Of a DNA stretch of 64,000 nt, positions 33,459-46,072 are shown in pieces. Every line of letters begins with the position of its first letter. The stretch's first letter is position 1. Below the pieces are notes generated by a model. That model had not been told where the DNA came from, did not search any database, and saw only the letters and a program-made list of their open reading frames with translations. This DNA comes from Pseudo-nitzschia pungens (lineage: Eukaryota > Bacillariophyta > Bacillariophyceae > Bacillariales > Bacillariaceae): the NCBI GenBank assembly GCA_037355855.1, contig CM074760.1, forward strand, positions 1,542,501 through 1,606,500, given 5' to 3'. The position numbers were made by a program, and so were the translations under genes.

Positions 33459-34705
33459 TCATACTGGAGGAAATTGCCCCGTGGCTCCCCGTTGTGTTTG
33501 TTCCTGTTGCTCTCGCAGAATCTGTTCTCTCAACAATCTCTGTGGTGTAGCGTATCCCATTACCGAATCGAAGTCTTCGAATAGCGGATCGATCGGAAGA
33601 GGCCACGTCCACCACGGTCCAATGCCAAATATATCGATCAACGGAACTGGTTCCTCCATGCTTTCATTCATTGTGTTAGTGGCCTTCTTTTTGAGGCGAT
33701 CAATGGTCCCAACCCCCGTCATGATTCCATATATCACATTCATGATCATGCTCGATGTGAACAAAAAGGCTCCGATGCACAAGACCGTCATGATCCGAAC
33801 GAGTGTTGTCAGCACCATGTTGAATTCGCACTCGTCGTTGTCACAAAAAAAGTAGTTCCATCCCATCAGCACCAGACAGTAGACGCTACAACTCCAGGTG
33901 TAAATCAGGAACAGGAAGAAATGCTTCAGATTTCCCGCACCAACGCAATTGTTCATCCACGGACAGTGATCTGCGACAACAACGAGAGTTTGCGAACGCC
34001 CGAACGAAAAAATCAGAAAGGGGCCACACCAAGATGCACAGCAGACCCGTTCTTCGAACTCCGGTCGTTTCAACATCCACACGGTCGGGAAAGGAAGACA
34101 GAAAACTCCACTCAACTCCACACGCAACGATACGATACGCGATGCAACTCACGGTCCATTTTCGATACGCATCGATTGCAGATGCGACAGTGATGAGAGA
34201 GGGGGGGTTTGAAGGTTTGGCACTGGGAACACATCGACAGCCTCTCGCTCGTTTTCCGTTGGAGTTCGGTGGGAACGGCGGACGCCGGCACCGAACCGGG
34301 ATCCGTGAACGTTGTCTTGACGTGACAGGACAATGCCATGGAAACAAGAATCGAATACAGAAAGGAAAGGTATACCGGAATGCCCCTCGTTTGTGCCAGG
34401 AGTGTGATCGTCAGGCAAGAATATCCCAAGAGTATCCACACCATCATGCACATGATCGTTCCCGCTGGATCACTGCGATTCAGCCAGATTCCATCGTCGT
34501 CGCTCGTCCCTATGGTGCAGTTCCACGAATAATCGTTGAACTCGTCCCGGTAGTATCGCCCGTTGGGGCCTTCGTCGTCCGTTGCCCCGCTCGCAAAGGA
34601 ACCGCAGCACCCGAGGCCCCTCGTTATCGGTGACAGGGACGACGCCTGTGTCTTTTTGAAGTCATTCCTATTCGCTCCGGGCGGTTCCGGTCTGCCCGGA
34701 TCACT
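33459..34705 (-). CDS. DHHC palmitoyltransferase
   Basis: Two exons, 34153-34705 and 33459-33970, spliced in phase 1 across a 182-bp intron (donor GTGAGT, acceptor TCGCAG). The splice rebuilds the catalytic motif: exon 1 ends CNRCVSKMD and exon 2 supplies HHCPWMNNCVGAGN, giving DHHC with the upstream Cys-rich block SMCSQCQTFKPPLSHHCRIC. Membrane helices are MCMMVWILLGYSCLTITLLA and YLSFLYSILVSMAL before the motif, and two more after it. The enzyme S-acylates cysteines of target proteins at Golgi, ER or plasma membrane. The frame is open upstream to a likely acceptor (CTAG at 34706-34709) without an ATG before MCMM (34453), so a short first exon is probably missing. The start given is the limit of the open exon. 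Confidence 0.82.
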
Positions 34706-35567
34706 CTAGCGGCAAAAGTTGGACGGAGAACTATTGTTTGTAAGGAATCCTTCGAAGGCGCGTGACAATGCGGGACTTCAATCCCCGTGATGCAGGAGAG
34801 AAAAAGTTGATTTTCCATCCAGTATTTTGTAACGTACCGATGGGTCGTCTCGGTAGGGTTGATCGCCCCCTATTCTTCGATATCGAACGTCTTGTTGCAT
34901 TGAAATCGTTCGCGGTATGTTTGTTTATAGTACTTTACGCAGAGAACCAAGTGTCAGGTTGGGATCTGATAACTTTCCGCGCCGATCTATCCCTTTTGTT
35001 GGTAAGGTTACGAGTAGCTGCCATCGATGCTACTCGGTACAAAACATTTCGATATTCTGGGATGCATCCGTAGGAATTCGTAACCGTCATTGTTCATCAT
35101 CTCTGTATTTTTTTTGACATGGTCGTTTCGTAAGGCCTAACTTGTAGTGGTATGAATACAACCAAGTGTTGCGTTGTAAGCCTTAATTATTTTACTGTTT
35201 CTCCGAGTAAGGTATCCGTTGAATGCTTTAGTGGGTATGAATTGGAAAGAGGGTCGGGGTCAACAGACATACCATCTTTTGGTGTTAAGATTACCCCTAA
35301 AATAATGATCGGAACGAGGGATTGTTTACGATTCACAGCAGTCTTGGGAGGCTCTTTCGGAACCGAGTGAGTCGACAAACTGCGGAACTGTAAACCGTAA
35401 ACCGATCATTGATACCGTACGAAAGAAGGGCGTTCATAGAAAGAGGAAAGAGAATACGAAGTACTAGTAATTAACCATACCCGTACGAAGTAAGTTACTT
35501 CGTACGTAGTACTTCGCAATCAATAATCACAGGTTTGGGGAAAGTACGGTAGTCATTGCGTTTGGTT
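34706..35567. other. Divergent intergenic region
   Basis: About 860 bp between the DHHC gene (-) and USB1 (+). It probably includes the missing first exon of the DHHC gene near 34720-34820. TAC/GTA-rich words are frequent (GGTAAGGTTACGAGTAG near 35001, and 35455-35520 with TACGAAGTA and TACTTCGTAC). No other gene was seen. Confidence 0.45.
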
Positions 35568-35606
35568 ATGGATTTGATTGCACTCTTACCAGATTTCACA
35601 GATGAC

Positions 35607-35638
<32 letters not shown>

Positions 35639-36659
35639 CGATGACACAAGGCAGAACAAAAACAGTTGCTGCCCGAGTGCGGAAGCGAGCACTGGCAATG
35701 AAAAGAACGATAGACCTCCGCCAGCTTCGCCCGAAAGAAAGGGGACCAAGCTTCGCAGAAAAGGATCGATAGATGTTGTTTCGTCGAGGGAAGCACACGC
35801 CTCGGGAATTTTCTCGCGCTGCATTCCACATCGCAGAGGCCATTGGGCCGGCCACATCAAGGTACCGATTTCGACGAGGTCTTCTCCTTCGGAAGACAGC
35901 GACGTCGACGTTTTTCAAAAATCAAAGGCTTCCAGGGTGGAAAAAATGCGGAATCTTCTCGAACGAAACGGTGTTTCGGGCACGATGGTCGAACACGATG
36001 ATTTGCACCTGTCCTTGTCGAAACACTTCTCGCTCCAAATTGCCCAGATAGAGCCCTTTGTTCGACGTCTGCGAGAGATCCTGCAACAGGAATCCCGCAC
36101 GAACCTCCTCGTCGAAACGGCGGGGGGGCTGCGAGAGCCGAACGGCGGGCAATGGGACGTTGTTGGGCGTGGTTCCGACGAAACCATCGTGCTGCTCAAC
36201 GAAGAAAAGACGAGGTCGTTCTTTTGCTGGACGGTTCGTCCGAACGCGACACTCCGACGAATCGTGACCCGCATCGACGGCGTCTTGGAGCGATACAATC
36301 AGCCGGTCTATTACCGGCCCGCCCATTTCCACGTATCGTTCGCATCGTTCCCGGGAAATGTCTTGGAGGCCCTGAACAAAGAAGGCGACTGCTCGTGGTC
36401 GCGCGACGACGAAGAGAGCCAAAAACATTTTCAATCGTTACCAAACCACGGTGGTGATTGTTCTGCTGTTGCAAACAGTGGCAATGGAGAATGCGACGAA
36501 TCCAAAGGAGACGGTGACGACGACGACGACGACGACGACTGCTCATCTTCGTCGTCGTTTGTGGAGGAAACGTTTGTTCTTCCGGTACAGAAACTACTCT
36601 GCACGATAGGTACAACAAAAGAATTTGCCATATCACTGCGTGGAAATCAAGAGCTCTAA
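35568..36659 (+). CDS. USB1: USB1-like U6 snRNA 3'-end phosphodiesterase
   Basis: A 363-residue single-exon member of the 2H phosphoesterase superfamily. USB1 trims and modifies the 3' oligo(U) tail of U6 snRNA in the nucleus. The two catalytic HxSx motifs are present: HLSLSK in EHDDLHLSLSKHFSL and HVSF in YYRPAHFHVSFASFPG. Between them lie TRSFFCWTV and the helix TLRRIVTRIDGVLERY, as in USB1. The start is the ATG at 35568 (MDLIALLPDF); an upstream non-ATG extension is not needed. Residues of about 12-26 are an Asp tract encoded by GAC/GAT repeats (35601-35645), and a second acidic run lies near the C-terminus (about 36508-36540). Both are probably disordered and length-variable. Confidence 0.85.
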
Positions 36660-36918
36660 CTGATGCCGTGCAAATAGAATGTTTGTTGTTTCCTCACGTA
36701 TTTGAGGTACAAACAATGTCCTCCAGAGCTCCGGACTCCAGAGATCGCTTCTACAAGTGCATTGCATGTGCGGCGTGTTGTCATAAACAAACGTTTAAGA
36801 TTATTCAAATCAAACAACAATCTTTCATGTGCTGCGATGCTGGAATGACAATAAGACGACGGTGTCGTCATTCGATGCAGCGATATCCCCGGTTTTCGCA
36901 ATGGTGCCATCCGGCAAT

Positions 36919-39121
36919 CTATCTGCTGCGTCGCAACATCGATGCCGAAGAAAGCCTGCGTCTGGATGTGGCAGCGGCACTGTCCCCCCCCTCGAAGCAT
37001 CGGTTGCAACACTCCGGAAACTCGCACTCGATCTCTGGTTGACTCCCACCACAATCCGAAAACAAAACGCTTAGTTTCCCCCCTTGGCGCAAGTCGCAGA
37101 TGGATTTGGGCATGGTCCCTGTCAAGTAGTTGAACTGCACCAAGCTGGAATTTTTCACAAGTTCAGGCATTCGGAAATAGGTGGAGAAAGGTTGCGCCGT
37201 GAGAAGAAAGAGAGTCGTTGGTCGGAATGCCCCGCATCATATCATATCATGTCGTCCAACGAGACATCGTGAACGCAACGGGCTCGAATACTTACAACTC
37301 CGTGAGACTTTGCAATTGCCCGGTCGAAATCTCCGGGACGGTCCCGGTCAAAGAATTGCCGTCCAAGAACAGATCACGCAACATGGGTGCTGCAGAAAAA
37401 TCCTTGGGGATGGTGCCAGTGAACGTATTGTTGGATAAATACGCGATTCGTATCGTGGGTACATCGAAGAGTGATTTGGGGATTGCGCCATTGAAATTGG
37501 CATTGGAAACATCGAAGAAATCGAGACTCGCATAGTTTTGAAAAACGTCGGGAAGTGTACCGGTCCAGAAGTTGTTGTTGATCACGAATGTTCTCAGATT
37601 CGTCAACGCTCCGATTTCCGATGGGACCGATCCGTAGAGAGAATTTTTGTCGAGTCGCAAATCCCTCAATTCGGTGAGCTTACCGACTTCAGTGGGCAGA
37701 GTCCCCGTAAAAAAATTGTAATCCAGTCTGAGAGTTTTTAACTTGGTTGCCGAGAATAGTTCACTCGGGATTTTGGTTTGCAAAGTATTGTTGTAGAGTT
37801 GGAGGTCGTATAGATTCCCGAGCATACCCAGCTCTTTCGGAAGAGAACCCTCCAGTTTGTTTTCATATAACAGAAGCGTTTCCAATTTTCCAGACGAGGT
37901 TATTTCTTTTGGGATCTTGCCTGTCAGAAGATTCCCTGCGGCCCACAGCTGGCATAATTTGCTTAATTTGACGAAATCCGTAGGAATGCTACCCGAGAAT
38001 TTGTTGTTGGATATTCGATACGATATTAAAGACTCCAAGCCAAAGATTGCTGAGGGAAAAGCCAGTCCACTCATTTGATTATCTTCGAGATCCAGAAGTA
38101 CCAAATCTTTCAATGCCGACAGAGTACTAGGAATAGTCCCAATTACGGAATTGTTGAAAACATCTAAACGTTGTAAGTTTGTCAGCGTCTTGATTTCTTC
38201 CGGCAAGCTACCAAAGAGATTGTTTTCCTCTGTGAGTTTCGTTTCGTTTCGTTTCGTTGTGAACAAGGTACATAAAAAACAAAGTTAGAGCAAACATTAT
38301 GTAGTGGTTCGATGGAAACTACCAGCTTGTTTAGACTTACGCAAAAGAAGTCTTGTTACGTTTTTTGAGCCATCGTCACAATGTACTCCATACCATGAGC
38401 ACTCGGGACCCATTCCGAGCCAACCAGATTTTTCGCTCCACAAGTCTCCGCCCGTTGCAAAGAAAAACGTTGTTAGTCCATATCTCTGCTCTATTGTAGT
38501 GTAAGTACAATGATCTGATATACCTCCGTCAGAATTGACAAGATAGGTATAAGCCTTGCCTTGTGGCGTCGTTGGATCGAGTAGGAGCTCTTGCTTAGTG
38601 GTAGAGCTAACCTGTTCGAATATGTAGTCTGCTCGGGGCTTTCCTACGCACTCCACATTCGTTGGACCTTGTGCCGGTTGTGGATGAGGCATCATTTGTT
38701 CAAGGGATGTTGGAGCTGAACTAGGAGTGCGCACCACTAGGGTCGGTGCTAGAGTAGGTGTTGGGAAAGGCTTCTTCGTTGGCGCTACAATCGGCGGCCT
38801 TGGAGGTCTATCATTCGACGTCGACAGACTCATTGACATCATATCCTCGCTATGCAGAAGCCGCAGTGCTTCAATTTCGCTTCTAGCGACCCTTGTAGCT
38901 TTTCCCCAAATATCTTTCATATCGGTGTTTGAACCCAACGCCCGCTGAAAGGGGGAATTCCTTGGTGGCAGCCTATCACGTCCCAACGTGTACATATTCT
39001 CCGTCTTTGACTCGTCCACTCCGTTCATCGCTCCTACCACCTCTGTTGCTACAAACAGCACAATAGTGATTCTAATTAAGGTCCAGAACCTCATATCTGT
39101 CTCTCTCTCGTTTATCATCAT
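36919..39121 (-). CDS. Secreted leucine-rich-repeat protein, paralogue 1
   Basis: Three exons, 38341-39121, 37296-38229 and 36919-37144, with introns of 111 bp (phase 1) and 151 bp (phase 2), giving 646 residues. The signal peptide is MRFWTLIRITIVLFVATEVV, from the second ATG at 39094 (or 9 residues earlier). A Pro/Thr-rich linker (about 95-155) follows. Next comes the block RYGLTTFFFATGGDLWSEKS-WLGMGPECSWYGVHCDDG that caps LRR domains of this family. Exon 2 encodes plant-type LRRs of the form LxxLxxLxLxxNxLxGxIPxE. Exon 3 gives the last repeat and the tail CEFPECCNRCF. Probably an extracellular ligand-binding or cell-surface protein; no membrane anchor was seen. It is one of three neighbours of the same design. 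Confidence 0.85.
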
Positions 39122-39635
39122 TGCCGGTTACTACCAATTAGTGAAAAGTGTTTGTAACTACCGGTATGCTTCGAAAAAATCAATCATTTCGTCAATTCCT
39201 GAATTTGGGAATCGAATCGTATCATTCTTACGAAGTCGACAATTTTAGTGTCTCCCCCTGCTTGCGCGCCAAATAACCAGTATACAATAATCTACATGAT
39301 GTTCGTAGTGCTTGCCATTCTGCTCATTAGTACAAATCGGTAGTGAAAACTACGTGCGATGCGAATTGAGGATTCACACTTCAACAAGACACAAGTCGGA
39401 AATTTAAGTATCCTAATGTGTTTTTGGTTAAGTATCTATGTTTCGGGCTTAAGTTAGAGCATCAACGATACGAAGTAATCTCAATCAAAATACTGTAAGT
39501 TACATGCAACATGTTTGGCAGAAACATGAAGTTATTCTCACAGCACTTTTTCTCGTATTTAAAATATGTTTCTAATCTACATTTTAACACAAAGCGCCAT
39601 TTGACGACGGGGTATTTATTTCTGCCTCAATTGTT
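39122..39635. other. Spacer between LRR paralogues 1 and 2
   Basis: About 510 bp, containing the promoter of paralogue 1 and the 3' end region of paralogue 2 (both minus strand). AT-rich; no gene seen. Confidence 0.5.
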
Positions 39636-41846
39636 TCAATTCCTTGATGGAACGACAGTTTCTGATTCAAAGCATCTGTTACAGCATTCGGGAAAATCGC
39701 AATAAACTTCAGGGGATGGACCGCCACAGTCTGTCCACAGATCATCAAGAATGAATTCTGAACGAAGCCGGCATATAGATTCAGGCATCGGACCGCTTAT
39801 TCTATTGTTCTGTAACAGAAATTCATTGAGCATAGGCAATTGCCCGGCTGCAATTTCAGGGATTGCACCCGTAAGGTCATTGTCATTCAGGTAGAGATCT
39901 CTCAGCTGAGGCGCTAGAGCGTACTCAAAAGGGATAGGTCCTACCAGCTTACAATTCGACATATACGCCAGTCGAAGAGTAGGAATGGCAAAAATCGATT
40001 TTGGAATAAACCCTCCCAACATGGTGTTGGACACATCGAAGAAATCAAGTTGCCTGTAGTTCGCAAAGACATCGGGAATGGTTCCGCTCCAGAAGTTGTT
40101 GTTCAGTCGGAGGCTTACTGCAAAGATGGAAAAACAACCCAAATAAACACTTTTAGATACAATCACATTTTTCGATATCAAAGCTCCGTGCCCTCAAAAA
40201 TTGAATTATAAGCAAGCTGAAGGACGTACCTAAGCTCGTCATGTCACCAATCGCATGCGGAATTTGACCTGACAGATTATTGTTCTCGACTCGGAAAATC
40301 TCAAGATCCGTCAATTGACCAATTGAGGTCGGAAGAGTACCTTCGAAAAAGTTGTTATCTAGTCGAACGGTATTGAGACTCGCAACGTTGAAGAGCTGGC
40401 TTGGGATTGTGTTGAAAAATGAATTGTCGTTCATCACCAACCCTTCCAGGGGTATAAGACCAAGTTCAGTTGGAATACTTCCTGTGAAAGCATTGTTGTT
40501 GATATATATTGTTTTGAGATCGCGAAGGTTGCCTATTTGCGAAGGAATCGATCCAGATAACAAATTATTTCCTGCCCAGAGCTCACTCAACTTTCGTAGC
40601 AAATTCATTTGATGAGGGAGTGTCCCAGCAAGCTGGTTGCTACTAATGCGATAGCTCTTAAGTTCCTGCAAATCAATGATTGACATAGGAAAGGCCGCTC
40701 CCGTTAGAAGGTTCTTCTGTAAATCTAGCGTGGCAAGGTTCGACAGTCCCGACAAACCATCAGGTAATGTGCCGATGACTGAGTTCGAAAACAAATCTAA
40801 CTTTTGTAGCGTGCTCAAAACGGAAATTTCATCTGGAATCATTCCATTGACATTGTTGACGGCTGGAATCAAAAAATGAAACGGAGTAAAATGGGAAAAA
40901 ACACAATTAAGTTTTGCGCACTCGTCGGAAAACGAGAAATTCAATATCATTGTTGCGCCTACGTACCTAGGTTTAAGCTGGTTGCGAACGAGTCTTCGTT
41001 GCATTTCACACCATACCAATTGCATTCTTGTTGACGCCCTAACCATCCTGTACTATCAGTCCAATCGGTTCCAGCTGTGGCAAAGAAAAAGGTAGAGAGA
41101 CCGTATCGTTGCATCAAAGTAGGTGTGCAAACGAAAGAAGGCGTTTCACCAAGAAGGAAGGAATAAGCCATACCTTGCGGGGTACTGTCATCCAAAAGGA
41201 TCGACTTATCCGTCACACTTGAGAGAGTTTCCACGAGGAAAAACTTCTTTACGTCGTCGTCGTTGCAATTCGCCGTTGGGGCGACAGGTGCCGGGGTGGA
41301 TGGTTTAGGGAGTGTTGGAACCTCCACTGGTTTGCTCGATGGCACGGACGGAGCACTGATTGGTGCTTTTGTTGGTATCGGAAATCGCGTCGGTAGTGTT
41401 GGACCTGGTATTGGATTTCTTGATGGCACTGACGGCTGTCTGGTCATTGTAGGCTCCTTGGATGTCGGGAATGCCGTAGGTGTGCCGGGTAAAACTGGTG
41501 GTTTGCTACTCGGGAGTTTGGTTGGCATGCTCATGCTCATGCTCATCGTTAGCATGCCCATCACAGATTCCAAATACGGCATCCGTCCCTGAACTAGTTT
41601 TCTTTCATAATTTTTTTCCACGCTATCCCAAAGAGTTTCCAAATACTGCCTTGCAGAGGCATCATGATTATTACTTTCTTCTACGACGTCACCGTTCCCA
41701 TTGATTCTCTTTCGCAGGATGCGGCCATCGCCATTATTCTGATCCTTCGGATCTTCCAAATTCGTGGCTAAAGAATTGGAAAGAAAAAGCAGTTGTGTCA
41801 CTAGCAGGCAACGAAGGCTCAGAGTACGCCTCGTTCGTAGTACCAT
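39636..41846 (-). CDS. Secreted leucine-rich-repeat protein, paralogue 2
   Basis: Three exons, 40967-41846, 40230-40862 and 39636-40117, with introns of 104 and 112 bp, both phase 1, giving 664 residues. The signal peptide lies in RCLLVTQLLFLSNSLA. A Pro-rich linker with many PTxxP and PSxxP units (about 120-205) leads to RYGLSTFFFATAGTDWTDST and ECNWYGVKCNEDS, then about a dozen LRRs. The joins restore repeats: NLAVNNVNGMIPDEI at the first intron and TSLVSLRLNNNFWSGTIP at the second. The C-terminus ends in CDFPECCNRCF. Probably secreted, with Cys pairs capping both ends of the LRR solenoid. It lies head-to-head with paralogue 3 across an 804-bp spacer. Confidence 0.87.
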
Positions 41847-42650
41847 TGTCAGATCTTTGTCCTATTTCGTGGTGGAAATGTTTCTTGTAGTGATATACTT
41901 TGGTGACTGCCCGTTTTGACTGACGGCCAGGTATGAGCAAATGATACCCAGCTTTTGTGCTACAAGAGTTGTCGAACGACATCACGAGACGGAAAGGATG
42001 ATAACGGTTGTATTTGATCGGATTTTCCATAAACTATCCATCGTAACAAGAGTGATTCGAGCATCATGACACGACAGAAGGCTTGATGCCAATGGAGCGA
42101 GACGTGTGGATTTTTCATTGAAACGAAGAAAAATCGTCGAGAAAAATAAAATCTAACGGATCACGTTCGAATTCTTTGATTGTACTAAAGTTGAGGATAA
42201 AGGTTACACCGAAACGACGTAGATGACTAAGTGGATTAAAAGTTAGTCACCTCAAAAATTTCGCATCGGTTTGAAAATTCTAATCACTAAGAGCTGTAGC
42301 GTGCGGGGTCGATTCTGGTCACTTTTCCAAATTGCCGCCCGAAACCTCATTTTTGAATTATGAGTTTCGTGTCAAATAAGACTTGTCACATACAGGGGGG
42401 TGGAGGGAGTTTACTTGAAGTCGGCGTTTGAAGCGCAAACAACGAACTCAAATCATAATTCCATTACACTTTGAAAATATTGAAGTAAACACTGAGCAAC
42501 ACAAGAGACAGGTGAATTTTCACTCTGGTCCCGGGAAGACTACGGAACTTACAATACTCTTCGTCAGAAAGGAGAAAATAACTCGAAGAAGCGACGCGAA
42601 CCGTGCTTTGACAACTATTATCCCACCATCCCATCAAAAGCAATCAAACG
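41847..42650. promoter_or_regulatory. Shared divergent promoter region of LRR paralogues 2 and 3
   Basis: 804 bp separate the start codons of two divergently transcribed LRR paralogues, so both promoters must lie here (inference from layout). No TATA box or factor site could be assigned with confidence. Confidence 0.4.
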
Positions 42651-44807
42651 ATGATGGCTGTGACGATAGTGAGATCCTTGGTCGTGGCCACTCTTGTTGG
42701 TTTCATGGCATCATGCGATGGGCAGCCGATGATGCGAAAAAGAATTGTGTCTTCGGCGACGGAAATCGAAGATCCCCAAATTGCCGACAACACTAGGAGG
42801 GAGCAACAATATATAAGGGGACTCGGAAGGACATGGGGACATCACAAAGAAGAGAAGCGTTCCAAGGTCAAGAATGCTCTAACTTTCAAGAGCGATAAGA
42901 AATCAAGCAATAAACAAAAGACGGGATGGGAACGAATTGACGAAAAGAAGAGGGACACGATGTGGAATGACTTAGTAGACATGTCGATGTCAATACCCCC
43001 GTCGCCCGCTCAACGACCTGTACAAAGCCCCACTCGATCACCTGTGAATCCTACCCGATCACCTGTGAATCCTACCCGTGTTCCCAGTCCTGTGGCGCAA
43101 ACAAATTCGCCAACCCTTTCACCAACATCACAATCGGAATCACTAGTACCAGTATCACGAGAAGAAGCATTGCTACAAATTGTAGACAAAGTGACGGACA
43201 GCTCCGCCCTAGAGGATCCTTCTTCTCCTCAAGGAGAAGCCTTTTTCTGGTTAGTAAACCGAGACCCAGCCCAGGTCGATCCCTTTACTTATGACACCGT
43301 AGAACAACGATACGCTCTGGCAACATTTTTTTACTCCACTTATGGAGGCGATTGGATAACATCTGATGGCTGGCTCATGGGATCTAATGAATGTGCATGG
43401 TATGGAATTGAATGCGATGAAAATGGTCTCGTCACAGAACTTGGGGCTAATGGTGCACTCGGTAAGTAATTCTTCAAAACAACCTAATCTCGCAATGAAT
43501 GAATCAGTATCTACTGTTTTGAGAAGACCAACTGAACTGAATTGATGCATTTTTTTGGATTTTTTCGTTTCTTCCAAATAGTTGCAAATAATCTTTCGGG
43601 TTTCTTGCCAGAGGAAATCAGGGTTCTCGAATCGTTGGAAGTGATCGAGGTTGGCGAGAATACGATCGAAGGACCGATCCCAGACGTGTTGACCGAGTTG
43701 ACCGAATTACGAATTTTCGACGTCGAAATAAACTCTCTCTCTGGACCAGCCATCGTCAATTTGAAGGGTCTAGAGAAACTCGAGAGTTATCGAATTTCGA
43801 AAAATCGGTTCTCTGGAAAGATCGATCCAGCCATAGGCGATGTTACTTCCTTGCGAGAATTATGGATTGCAGACAACCAGATTACTGGTTCCATTCCGGG
43901 AACCCTAGGAAACCTTGCCAACCTCGAAACTCTATACGCGTACCGCAACAAACTGGTCGGAACCCTTCCGACGTCTTTTGTACGATTGAAAAAACTAGAA
44001 GAACTCCAGATCTTTCAGAACTTCATGACGGGAACTATTCCCGAAGGTTTGTATAGCAACACAGAACTGGGTCTAGTCAGATTGGATCGCAATCAATTTA
44101 CCGGAACTATCTCGGAGTCGATTGGAAAGCTGTTCAAGCTCGGAGATTTGAGAATTGATCAGAACTTGTTCACCGGAACATTGCCTTCTTCGTTCATTGA
44201 TTTGTCCCGTCTCGGTAAGTATCATTTTTGTATCTTTCAAGATACCGAAGCGATCGCTCTTGTGCAGGCTGTTTTTATGGAAAGTCGAACTAATCTGCAG
44301 CCTTTTTTGCACTGAAAAATTATCGTTGAAAAAGTCGTACTCCGAGTGAATGATAACAGTTTTGTTGGAACCATCCCAGATGCATTTGATACATGGGAGA
44401 GCCTTGACTTTGCTGACTTCCGCAACAACGGGTTTGAGGGAACACTTCCATCAACGATATTCGATATTCCAACAATTCGGATTCTTTATTTCGCCAACAA
44501 CAATTTGGAGGGAACTTTACCGGCGTCGTATGGGAATTCGCCAGTGCTTCGTGATCTCTTTTTGAGTGGCAATCAATTGACCGGCACGATTCCTGACGTC
44601 GAGGTCGGCCAACTGACGAAGCTCACTGAGCTCTTGTTGGAAGACAACAAATTTAGTGGTACAATGGCGCAATCTATTTGCAACCTGCGATCAGCGGAGC
44701 AGGGAATGCTTGAGGACTTATGGGTCGATTGCGGGCCTGCTGCAGTTTCAAGAATGGAATGCAAAGTACCGGAATGTTGTACGGCTTGTTTTCCTACTTT
44801 GCCTTAG
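42651..44807 (+). CDS. Secreted leucine-rich-repeat protein, paralogue 3
   Basis: Three exons, 42651-43461, 43582-44214 and 44335-44807, with two phase-1 introns of 120 bp each, giving 638 residues. It has the signal peptide MMAVTIVRSLVVATLVGFMA and a Pro-rich linker with a 21-bp direct duplication (43034-43075, SPVNPTR repeated). It also has RYALATFFYSTYGGDWITSD with ECAWYGIECDENG, LRRs, and the tail CKVPECCTACF. The middle exon is 633 bp, exactly the length of the middle exon of paralogue 2, with the same intron phases. The joins read LVANNLSGFLPEEI and SRLVVLRVNDNSFVGTIP. Same inferred role as its neighbours: an extracellular recognition or adhesion protein of unknown ligand. Confidence 0.87.
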
Positions 44808-46072
44808 GGGGTACAGGCAAAAAGGGATTCAAAGCAACGCTGAATTGCTCGTGTGGCGTACTTTGTGATATCATTGTTTGAGCCATTACATGTTCTTGGA
44901 GTAAAAGTCGTTGATCACATCAAATTTAATTCATTCATAAAACCGTAAATTATATTTTTCTTCATCAACCTTTCCACACATTTCTCATATTATAACAGAC
45001 ACAACATTATTTCTAGTGATGGAAAATTGGTGAAAAAAAGTCCTGAAAAGAGAGAAATTTCCAAGAGGAAATATGATAGATAGCAAACGCTGTTATTCTC
45101 TGATGATAGATAAAGCAGCTTCTCTACTAGAGGGCTCAGTTCTGTTGTCTGCACCGAATGAAAAGGTCTCAGCAGTGCTTTATAGTGAAAATTACAACAA
45201 AATTAGGGGTACGTGCTCGCTTGTTGCTTTCTTGGGAACAGTGCGAAAAGCACCTCCAGATTTTCCGCCTCTCCCTTCTGCAATCTCAGCTCACTCTGCT
45301 TCCATCTAAAGATATCTTTAATGAAGTTTAAAACACCAAGATCAATACAGAAGAGAAAGCCTTTTCGCTTTTGGATTCTACTTTACACGCACCGCGAACC
45401 TGGTACACGTACGTACCTGGCACTTGGTTGGAGATTGGAGATCTAAACTACCGTATTCCCACGGTATCAACATCTGGTAAATACTGACCTGGGACCATAG
45501 TGAGGATTGGTGATGATTACCGGATACTCGTACGGTAACCTTAGCGATGATGCATGATCTGATAATGATGATGTACGAATCATCCGAATGTTCGGGATGT
45601 GCGGGATGTGTGGGACGTACGGTACATACCGGTACTTCTTGTACGGGAATTACTCGTACACGTACTCGTATTTAACGGTGTGAATGAAGTATCTTTTTAC
45701 AACGTAAGCATGTAGTACAGTACACGTACTAGGTTCTTCGTGTTAAAAATAAATACGAAGTACTTCGCAATAATACGAAGCAATGAATTCGTACCGGTTT
45801 CAATACCTTACGTTAAGACCTTACCTGGTAAGTTACGTATGAATATCTGTCGACGACCGGGGGATCCATCTAAAGAGCAGTCGACAAGTCAACCAAAACA
45901 ACACCAATCCATCAGATAATTATTTCCACGATGTCGCAAATCATGACGAATAACCATTTTCTTTTGTTTCCGATTGACTACGGTGTCATTCTATTCGAAT
46001 TTCAGCGATCGGAGACCTTTGTTGTCTTTCTTTTGTAGACTCCCTACAAATAAGCAACATTAGGCAAATGCC
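44808..46072. other. Intergenic stretch, TAC/GTA-rich
   Basis: About 1.27 kb between two plus-strand genes. The part at 45400-45840 is very rich in GTACG, CGTAC, TACTCGTA and TACGAAGTAC words. A frame at 45073-45309 has no protein-like features. No gene called. Confidence 0.5.

Noticed and set aside
41263..41592. A plus-strand Gly/Val-rich frame
   Set aside because: It is the antisense of the Pro-rich linker of LRR paralogue 2.
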